Assembly (NCBI GenBank): GCA_947168785.1 | Contig: CAMVNL010000167.1 | Span: 1 to 5,878, forward strand | Length of the DNA: 5,878 nt | From: an uncultured Clostridia bacterium | GTDB lineage: Bacteria; Bacillota; Clostridia; Oscillospirales; Acutalibacteraceae | Direction of reading: 5' to 3' | Shown here: one piece after another, positions 1 to 5,878 of the stretch | Layout: every line of letters begins with the position of its first letter | Numbering within the stretch: position 1 is the first letter of the stretch | Notes under the pieces: model-generated | Databases searched by the model: none | Seen by the model: only the letters and a program-made list of their open reading frames with translations | What the model was told of the DNA's origin: nothing | Position numbers and translations under genes: made by a program

Positions 1-48
1 CGAGATTGATACGTGTGACTGGAGTTCAGACGTGTGCTCTTCCGATCT
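1..48 (+). other. Illumina TruSeq-type adapter with 8-base index (not genomic)
   Basis: Positions 1-6 (CGAGAT) match the inner end of the Illumina P7 arm. Positions 7-14 (TGATACGT) occupy the index slot, and 15-48 match the multiplexing read-2 primer site, ending in CTCTTCCGATCT. The order P7 end, index, primer site, insert is exactly that of one end of a library molecule. The block is therefore residual adapter from reads that ran through a short insert and were assembled. Genomic sequence begins at 49. The segment happens to add an in-frame GTG at 34 and five codons to the downstream gene, giving a false start. Read from known adapter sequence by memory; near certain. Confidence 0.98.
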
Positions 49-645
49 GTGCTGCAATACATCGCGCCGATCCTCGTCTTCCTCTTCTCCGTGGTCTTTC
101 AGAAGCGGCGGCCGCAGCTGTATGAGACGCTGATCGTGCTGGCGGTGTTCGGCGGCTGCGTGCTGTCCTTTTCCGACAAACTGGACGGCGGTCACCTCCT
201 CGGTAACCTGCTGGGGCTCCTCTCCGGCTTCGCGCTGGCGGGGCAGATCATCATTTTCAGCGACCCGCGGGCGGATTCCAACGAGGGCATGTATTTCAGC
301 AACATCCTCAGCTTCCTCACCTGCGCGCCCTTCCTGTTTTTCGATAAGGCCCTCGCCTTTTCGCCGCAGATCGTCATGTGGGTGCTGATCCTCGGCGTGT
401 TCCAGTACGGCCTCGCCAATATCTGCTACGCCCGGGGCTGCCATAAGATCGACCAGATCGAGACCTCCCTGCTGCTGACGCTGGAACCCATCTTCAACCC
501 CATTCCCGTGTGGCTGGTCACCGGTGAAAAAATGGGGCCGAGGGCGCTGGCGGGATTCTTCATCGTCATCGCCGCCGTCACCCTCTACGGCCTGCTGCCG
601 CTGCTGGAAAAGAAAAGACAACAACCGAAAGAACAGACGACATGA
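49..645 (+). CDS. EamA/DMT-family permease, 5'-truncated
   Basis: This is the C-terminal part, about 198 residues, of a drug/metabolite transporter superfamily permease with EamA repeats, an inner-membrane protein that usually has ten transmembrane helices. Visible hydrophobic segments run from VLQYIAPILVFLFSVVF, which matches the last helix of the first EamA repeat, through about six more. The final two include the family-typical LEPIFNPIPVWLVTGE and the LAGFFIVIAAVTLYGLL helix, then a basic cytoplasmic tail (EKKRQQPKEQTT). Roughly the first 90-100 residues are missing because the contig ends. The apparent GTG start at 34 and the first five residues (MLFRS) come from adapter and are not real. 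The stop TGA overlaps the next start in ATGA, so the two genes probably share a transcript and may be translationally coupled. Substrates of this family cannot be predicted from sequence; export of a metabolite is the usual guess. Family assignment is firm, substrate unknown. Confidence 0.9.
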   Translation: MLQYIAPILVFLFSVVFQKRRPQLYETLIVLAVFGGCVLSFSDKLDGGHLLGNLLGLLSGFALAGQIIIFSDPRADSNEGMYFSNILSFLTCAPFLFFDKALAFSPQIVMWVLILGVFQYGLANICYARGCHKIDQIETSLLLTLEPIFNPIPVWLVTGEKMGPRALAGFFIVIAAVTLYGLLPLLEKKRQQPKEQTT

Positions 646-3215
646 AACACACCGTAATGGGCATCCTTGCCCACGTGGACGCGGGCAAGACTACCTTCGC
701 CGAGGCGCTGCTCTACCAGACAGGCGCCATCCGCAAGGCGGGCCGCGTGGACGACAAAAATACGCTGCTGGACAGCCATATTTTAGAAAAAGAACGCGGC
801 ATCACGATCTTTGCCAGCCAGGCGGAGATCGGGTACCGCGATTTGTCCGTGACGCTGCTGGATACGCCCGGCCACGTGGATTTTTCCGCCGAGACCGAGC
901 GCATTTTACAGGTGCTGGATTACGCCGTGCTGGTGATCAGCGGGCTGGACGGGGTCCAGTCCCACACCCGCACCCTCTGGAATCTGCTGCGGATCTACCG
1001 GATCCCCACATTCCTTTTCGTCACGAAGATGGATTTCGCCCGCAGGACCCCGGCGGCGCTGATGGCGGATATCCGGTCGGAGCTGTCGGACAACTGCCTT
1101 GATTTTTCGGAGAGAAACGCGGACCTGCCGGAAGAATTGGCCCAATGCTCCGAAGAAGCGCTGGACCGCTTCCTGGAAAACGGAGCGGTCCCCGACGACG
1201 TCATTTCCCGCATGGTACAAAGCAGACAGATCTTCCCCTGCCTTTTCGGCTCCGGTCTGAAATTGACCGGCGTGGAGGCGTTTTTACAGCTCCTGGACCG
1301 GCTCGTGCTGCCCGCCCCCGCGTCAGATGCCTTCGGCGCGAAGGTGTTCAAGATCACCCACGACCAGAGCGGGGCAAAGCTGACCCATCTGAAGGTGACC
1401 GGCGGAACGCTGCGGGTGCGGGACGCCGTCAACACCGGCGGTCAGGAGGAAAAGATCACTCAACTCCGCCGCTATAACGGCGCAAAATATACCGTCGCCG
1501 AAGCCGTCGGACCGGGCGAGATCTGCGCCGTGACCGGGCTGGATCACAGCGTCAACGGCATGGGCCTGGGCAAAGAGGCGCCGTCGCTGGAACCGGTGCT
1601 GGAGCCGGTCATGAGCTACCGGCTCACATTTCCCGAGGGGACGGACGTGAAGGCCGCCTACGAAAAGCTGAAAGAGCTGGAGGAGGAGGACCCGCTGCTG
1701 AAGATCACCTGGAACGCCTTTTTGCAGGAGATCCACGTGGGGCTGATGGGCGAAGTACAGGCGGAGATCCTGAAAAGCATCGCCTCCGACAGATATGACC
1801 TGGACCTGACCGTGGACGGGGGCCGGGTCATGTATAAAGAGACCATCAAGGAGCCGGTAGAGGGCGTTGGCCACTATGAGCCCCTGCGCCACTACGCGGA
1901 GGTCCATCTGCTGCTGGAACCCCTGCCCCGGGGCGCCGGGCTGCTGTTCGATACGGCGGTGAAGGAGGACCTGCTGGACCGGAACTGGCAGCGGCTTATC
2001 ATGATGCACCTGACGGAGAAAGAGCACCTGGGCGTGCTGACGGGCTCCCCCATCACCGATATGAAGATCACGCTGGCGGCGGGACTGGCCCACCTGAAGC
2101 ATACGGAGGGCGGCGACTTCCGGCAGGCCACCTACCGGGCGGTCCGGCAGGGACTGATGCAGGCCGAAAGCGTGTTGCTGGAACCCTGGTACGCCTTTAC
2201 TTTGGAGGTCCCTTCCCCACAAGTGGGCAGGGCCATCAACGATATCAGAAGCATGCACGGCGAATTTGAATCGCCGGACCTGCTGGGCGAGAGCGCCGTG
2301 ATCACAGGCAAAGCTCCCGTGACGGAGATGAACGGCTACGCGGCGACGGTCGCCTCCTATACCTCCGGGCGAGGACGGCTCACCATGACGCTGGCGGGAT
2401 ACTATGAATGTCACGACGAAACGGCGGCGGCATCTTTCCGGTATGACCCGGAAGCGGATCTGGACAACACGCCGGATTCCGTCTTCTGCGCCCACGGCGG
2501 CGGCTTCACCGTCAAGTGGAACGAGGTGCCCCAGTATATGCATCTGGAAAGCTGCCTGAAAAAAGAACGTCCCTACGCCCCGGCCGTCAACCGAAGGAAC
2601 CTGCACATTGACGACAAGGAGTTAGAGGCGATCATGGAGCGGGAGTTCGGCAAGCCAAAATACGAGATGCGCCGACCAGCGAAAAAGGAAGCAGACCCGG
2701 TAAAAGACGACCCGGTGGAGACCGAGATCCGTCAGGAGACCGTCATCGTGGACGGCTACAACGTGATCTTCTCCTGGGACGACCTGAAAAAGGCCGCGCT
2801 GACAGACCCGGAGGCCGCCAGGAACGCCCTCATGCAGCGGCTGAGCAATTACAGCGCCTTCACGAAAAACAAGGTGGTGCTGGTATTCGACGCCTACCGG
2901 GTGGCGGGGAACCCCGGCAAAAAGTTCGACTACCACAACATCCACGTGGTCTACACCATGGAGCGGGAGCTGGCGGACGTCTATATTGAAAAGCTGGTGG
3001 CGGAAATCGGCAAAAAAGAGAAGGTCCGGGTGGTGACCTCCGATAACCTGATCCGGCTTTTCGCCGCCCGGTTCGGCGTGCTTCGGATGAGCGCCGCCGA
3101 TTTCGGCGCGGAGATGGCAGGCGTTGAACGGCAGATCGAAGATTATATCGAAAATCTCGCCATTACAAATCCAAAAACGAAGTTCAGCGACAGCGCCGAT
3201 CAAACAACCGATTGA
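642..3215 (+). CDS. TetM/EF-G-like translational GTPase fused to a C-terminal NYN (YacP/Rae1-like) nuclease domain
   Basis: The 857-residue protein aligns by eye with ribosomal protection proteins such as Tet(M) over its first ~600 residues, but is about 220 residues longer than the usual ~640. G domain (1-225): P-loop AHVDAGKT 10-17, switch I RGITI 52-56, DTPGH 74-78 with the EF-G-type catalytic His78, TKMD 128-131 in place of NKxD, and a GSG version of the G5 motif. Domain II is about 232-310, III 320-400, IV 402-520, V 520-600. A conserved-looking block with DNTPDSVFCAHGGGF (608-622) follows, then a charged linker (about 655-698). Residues 699-840 form an NYN/YacP domain: VDGYN 703-707, FDA 749-751, ELAD 776-779, TSD 799-801, which supply the expected acidic residues (D704, D750, D779, D801). 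The ATG start places the P-loop ten residues in, as in Tet(M); no strong Shine-Dalgarno precedes it, so coupling through the ATGA overlap is likely. Databases may label such proteins tetracycline resistance; the domain IV loop argues against that. Inferred role: cytoplasmic, ribosome A-site mRNA cleavage or rescue. Confidence 0.9.
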   Translation: MKHTVMGILAHVDAGKTTFAEALLYQTGAIRKAGRVDDKNTLLDSHILEKERGITIFASQAEIGYRDLSVTLLDTPGHVDFSAETERILQVLDYAVLVISGLDGVQSHTRTLWNLLRIYRIPTFLFVTKMDFARRTPAALMADIRSELSDNCLDFSERNADLPEELAQCSEEALDRFLENGAVPDDVISRMVQSRQIFPCLFGSGLKLTGVEAFLQLLDRLVLPAPASDAFGAKVFKITHDQSGAKLTHLKVTGGTLRVRDAVNTGGQEEKITQLRRYNGAKYTVAEAVGPGEICAVTGLDHSVNGMGLGKEAPSLEPVLEPVMSYRLTFPEGTDVKAAYEKLKELEEEDPLLKITWNAFLQEIHVGLMGEVQAEILKSIASDRYDLDLTVDGGRVMYKETIKEPVEGVGHYEPLRHYAEVHLLLEPLPRGAGLLFDTAVKEDLLDRNWQRLIMMHLTEKEHLGVLTGSPITDMKITLAAGLAHLKHTEGGDFRQATYRAVRQGLMQAESVLLEPWYAFTLEVPSPQVGRAINDIRSMHGEFESPDLLGESAVITGKAPVTEMNGYAATVASYTSGRGRLTMTLAGYYECHDETAAASFRYDPEADLDNTPDSVFCAHGGGFTVKWNEVPQYMHLESCLKKERPYAPAVNRRNLHIDDKELEAIMEREFGKPKYEMRRPAKKEADPVKDDPVETEIRQETVIVDGYNVIFSWDDLKKAALTDPEAARNALMQRLSNYSAFTKNKVVLVFDAYRVAGNPGKKFDYHNIHVVYTMERELADVYIEKLVAEIGKKEKVRVVTSDNLIRLFAARFGVLRMSAADFGAEMAGVERQIEDYIENLAITNPKTKFSDSADQTTD

Positions 3216-3233
3216 CCATCAACGGAAACGTAC

Positions 3234-3268
3234 AAGGAACCCCGGAACTGAAAAGTCCGGGGTTCCTT
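3234..3268. terminator. Hairpin terminator between convergent genes
   Basis: A 12-bp perfect GC-rich stem (AAGGAACCCCGG at 3234-3245 with CCGGGGTTCCTT at 3257-3268) is extended by a bulged A and three more pairs around a GAAA tetraloop (3250-3253). It lies 18 bases after the stop of the GTPase gene and 24 bases past the stop of the mannosidase gene. The T-tracts are short and broken on both sides (TTCCTTTGATCT on +, TTCCTTGTACGTTT on -), so it is best read as a shared, bidirectional terminator of moderate strength. The rest of 3216-3292 shows no gene or promoter. Confidence 0.8.
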
Positions 3269-3292
3269 TGATCTAAAAAAACTCTTACAAGT

Positions 3293-5878
3293 TTATTTTG
3301 CGCGGGTCAGCTTGATGGTTTTGATCTCAAAGGGCCGGAACGACAATTTCAACACGTTGTCGGAAATTGACAGTGCCGCCTTTTCATCCTCCAGCAGGTT
3401 GGTTTCCACCGCCTTTGCAACGGGCACGCCGAAGCTCACGTCCGTGGTCGTCTTACAGCCCTCGCACTCATACAGGCGCAGCACAAAGGCGTCGGTACCG
3501 TCCTCCGCCGGTTTGACGGCTTCCGCGATCACGTTTGGCGCGCCGATCTGCGCAATGGGGGCAACCTGCGCACGGCCCCTGACGGCAACCACCGGCACGT
3601 TCAGCGCATAGGCGGGATAGACAACGCTTTCGGCGGAGAAAGCGCCGCCGTGGGGCAGCAGCGAATAGGTCATCTCATGGACGCCCCGGTCCCCCGTCAC
3701 GTCGGGATGGGAGCCGCCGCGATGGAGCGACAGCCGCAGGTTACAGCCCGAAAGCGCAATGCCGTATTTGCAGTCATTCAGCACAGCCACGCCGAAGCGG
3801 GGTTCGCTCACGTCGGTGAAGTTGCGGTTTGTCACCTCAAATTTTGCCGTTTCAAGGCTGTTGTTCTCGGTGGTGGGCCGCTCGATGGAGCCGTATTGAA
3901 TCTCGCAGCGGGCAGTGGATGCGGCGATATCCAGGTCGAAACCGGCCTTCAGCAGGCGGTGGGGCGATTGCCAGTCCACAAGGGTATGGAAGTCCACCCG
4001 CGGGCTGTCGGCATAGCAGACCATATCCTGCACCGCCGTGGTGCCGCCGCCGATATCAAATTCACTGCGCAGACGGATCTCCACCGCGCCGTCGGTGACG
4101 ACCGTGCGGCCCTTAAAGCCGTGAACGGGGCGGCACTTACCGATGGCGTCCCGCTCCAGATCCCAGTTGTCGTAGTTCAGCGGCACGTCCTCACCAAAGA
4201 GCAGCACGTTCAGCGGATCGCCCCCCGCCTTGCGCAGCTCTCTGCCGGAGGCAAGATCAATAAAGGAAGCGATATAACCGTCCTCATCAAAGACGATTTT
4301 CGCAAAAGGAGTGGTCAGGACGGTCCCGTCGTAGGTAAAGACGGACGCCGCCCGGGTGGGCGCTTCGGCAAGGGCGATCGTTTCGCCGCCGAAGCCTTCC
4401 AGCGTCACGCCGCCTACCGCCAGCAGGTCTCTGCCGCACACGTCCGTGTATCGCTGGGAAGGCAGATCCTTCGCATAGCCTTCAAAGGGAATCACCGCGG
4501 GATCGTGCCGCGCAAAGGAAAGGGTGTTGAACAGCGTCACGCCGTCCCCGCCGTCAGACAGGCTTGCGGCGTATTCACCGGCGGCTCTTTCATAGCTTGC
4601 CAGCAGCGCGTCCATCTCTTCGTTATATTTTTCATAGACCGGCGTGATGCAGGTGCCGGGGAGAATATCGTGGAACTGGTTTTTCAGCAGCGTTTTCAGC
4701 CAGCGGTCGCTGTCCGCGTGGCGGGGCTTACCGGCCAGCACGTTGAAATACTCCATGTTGCGCAGGGCGTATTCCGCCTTGCGGTTTTTGTGCTTGACGT
4801 CGTGCATCTGCGTCAGCGTGCCCCGGTGCAGCTCCAGATAAAGCTCGTCGTGATAGACGGGCAGGTCGTCCTTCTGCGCCTCAAGCTCGTGCATGAAATC
4901 GCTGATCGTCATGCTCTCCATCTCCGGCATGCCCTCCATCCGCGACGCCCGGAGGGAGCTTTCGATCATTCCGGGGGTGGGGCCGCCTCCCCCGTCGCCG
5001 TAACCGTAGGCCAGCAAGCGCAGGTCGGAGGCGTCCTTCAACGTCAGTTCTCTGACGCAGGCGGAGCCGTCCGCAACGTTTGGCCAGCAATGGGTACGGT
5101 TGAAGTGTGTCAGCACCTCGCTGCCGTCCAGCCCCTGCCAGACGAAGCTTTCAAAGGGGAATTTGTTCTGTTCGTTCCAGCTGATCTTGGTGGTATAAAA
5201 ATACTTGACCTCACTCCCCTGCATGATCTGCGGAATGTTGGCGTTATAACCGAAGGTATCCGGCAGCCAGAAACTGTCGGCGGTGTAGCCGAAGTTTTCG
5301 CGGGTGAACTGCTGGCCTTTCAGGAATTGGCGAACCATCAGCTCGCCGGAGGTGATGTTGCAGTCGCATTCCACGTAGACGCCGCCGTTGGGCTCATAGC
5401 GCCCCTCCGCCACGCGGCGTTTCATCTCTTCAAAAATATCGGGATAATAGTCCTTCATCCACTCGCTGTGCAGGGCGGAGGACTGGATGAATTTATAGGA
5501 AGGATACTGTTCCATCAGCCGCAGGGCGTTGGCGTAGGTGCGGGCGCACTTGCGGATGGTCTCGCTGACAGGCCAAAGCCACGCCGTATCCATGTGGGAA
5601 TGACCGATGATCCCCACCCGCCCGAACAAGCGGGAATTGCCGCCGTTAAAAAAGGGCCTTGTAATGGCAAGCGCTTTCCGCACGCCATCCATCACCGCCG
5701 CGTCGTCAGCGTCAACGGGATAGAGGGACAGTACGTCGTTGACTTTCATCAGCGCCTTTTTGGCCTTGGCGGACGCAAACTCGTCCTGGGGCAGATGATA
5801 CGCCGCGCCAAGCAGTTCTTTCAGATCGAAAATCAGGGTAAAGATCTCTTCGTTGCGGGTGCAGATCTCCGCCCCCTG
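3293..5878 (-). CDS. GH38 alpha-mannosidase, N-terminally truncated by contig end
   Basis: A retaining, zinc-dependent family 38 glycoside hydrolase that releases alpha-linked mannose. 861 residues are visible, numbered here from the codon at 5878-5876. The frame is open from 5878, so the ATG at 5749 is an internal Met (residue 44), not a start; the preceding 43 residues (such as CTRNEEIFTLIFDLKELL) look like normal family N-terminal domain. Catalytic domain: GHSHMDTAWLWP with zinc ligands His95 and Asp97, WLPDTFGYNANIPQIM with nucleophile Asp207, and FHDILPGT with His403. Middle helical domain: LELHRGTLT near 345 and following residues. C-terminal beta domains start near VTLFNTLSF and include WDLERD, IERPTTENN and LNDCKYG, ending with PFEIKTIKLTRAK just before the TAA stop. 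All catalytic and metal residues are intact. Family members of this type are about 1,000-1,050 residues, so some 150-190 are missing. Probably cytoplasmic, degrading imported mannosides or host N-glycan fragments; the missing N-terminus prevents a signal peptide check. Convergent with the GTPase gene and not in its operon. Confidence 0.95.
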   Translation of the reverse strand, partial: QGAEICTRNEEIFTLIFDLKELLGAAYHLPQDEFASAKAKKALMKVNDVLSLYPVDADDAAVMDGVRKALAITRPFFNGGNSRLFGRVGIIGHSHMDTAWLWPVSETIRKCARTYANALRLMEQYPSYKFIQSSALHSEWMKDYYPDIFEEMKRRVAEGRYEPNGGVYVECDCNITSGELMVRQFLKGQQFTRENFGYTADSFWLPDTFGYNANIPQIMQGSEVKYFYTTKISWNEQNKFPFESFVWQGLDGSEVLTHFNRTHCWPNVADGSACVRELTLKDASDLRLLAYGYGDGGGGPTPGMIESSLRASRMEGMPEMESMTISDFMHELEAQKDDLPVYHDELYLELHRGTLTQMHDVKHKNRKAEYALRNMEYFNVLAGKPRHADSDRWLKTLLKNQFHDILPGTCITPVYEKYNEEMDALLASYERAAGEYAASLSDGGDGVTLFNTLSFARHDPAVIPFEGYAKDLPSQRYTDVCGRDLLAVGGVTLEGFGGETIALAEAPTRAASVFTYDGTVLTTPFAKIVFDEDGYIASFIDLASGRELRKAGGDPLNVLLFGEDVPLNYDNWDLERDAIGKCRPVHGFKGRTVVTDGAVEIRLRSEFDIGGGTTAVQDMVCYADSPRVDFHTLVDWQSPHRLLKAGFDLDIAASTARCEIQYGSIERPTTENNSLETAKFEVTNRNFTDVSEPRFGVAVLNDCKYGIALSGCNLRLSLHRGGSHPDVTGDRGVHEMTYSLLPHGGAFSAESVVYPAYALNVPVVAVRGRAQVAPIAQIGAPNVIAEAVKPAEDGTDAFVLRLYECEGCKTTTDVSFGVPVAKAVETNLLEDEKAALSISDNVLKLSFRPFEIKTIKLTRAK

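Noticed and set aside
34..48. GTG start codon and first five residues of the permease
   Set aside because: They lie wholly within the adapter sequence, so this is not a biological start.
1323..2606. Long minus-strand open frame of 427 codons
   Set aside because: It is antisense to the GTPase gene, shows no recognisable domain, and is expected from the high GC content and codon bias of the real gene on the other strand.
2622..3203. Minus-strand open frame opposite the nuclease domain
   Set aside because: Same shadow effect; the plus strand carries clear YacP motifs, and the His/Val-rich antisense product resembles nothing known to me.
642..3215. Simple call as a tetracycline resistance gene
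   Set aside because: The drug-displacing loop is replaced, the protein is about 220 residues longer than Tet(M), and it carries a nuclease domain; similarity alone does not support resistance.
3269..3292. Possible promoter in the AT-rich stretch between the convergent genes
   Set aside because: Both flanking genes end here, no spaced -35/-10 pair is visible, and no downstream gene would use it.
49..5878. CRISPR arrays, tRNAs, insertion sequences or attachment sites
   Set aside because: No regularly spaced repeats, tRNA-like cloverleaf, transposase or terminal inverted repeats were seen; the window is almost fully coding.

Overview
This window looks like a contig end from a GC-rich Clostridia-type Firmicute, probably a gut-associated member assembled from short reads. 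The evidence is the strong G/C bias at codon third positions, the style of the three proteins (an EamA permease, a TetM-like GTPase carrying a YacP-type nuclease domain, and a Firmicutes-style GH38 mannosidase), and uncleaned Illumina adapter on the left edge. The taxonomic placement is inference only.

Layout: bases 1-48 are not genomic. They are the index-containing side of an Illumina TruSeq-type adapter (end of the P7 arm, an 8-base index, then the read-2 primer site). Genomic sequence starts at 49, inside an EamA-family membrane transporter truncated at its 5' end (49-645, +). Its stop overlaps the start of the next gene in an ATGA (642-645). That gene (642-3215, +) encodes an 857-residue protein: a complete EF-G/TetM-like translational GTPase fused to a C-terminal NYN/YacP (Rae1-like) endoribonuclease domain. 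A 77-base convergent intergenic region (3216-3292) holds one strong GC-rich hairpin that probably ends transcription from both sides. On the minus strand, a GH38 alpha-mannosidase (3293 to beyond 5878) fills the rest of the window; its frame stays open to the right edge, so it too lacks its N-terminus.

The most interesting object is the GTPase-nuclease fusion. A ribosome-protection-type GTPase, which works at the ribosomal A site, is joined to a relative of Rae1, a nuclease that cleaves mRNA in the A site. The loop that Tet(M) uses to displace tetracycline is replaced here by unrelated residues, while the GTPase motifs and the NYN acidic residues are kept. This points to a ribosome-directed mRNA cleavage or rescue factor rather than a tetracycline resistance determinant. 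The transporter is translationally coupled to it, but no functional link is evident from sequence. The mannosidase is a separate catabolic gene on the other strand.
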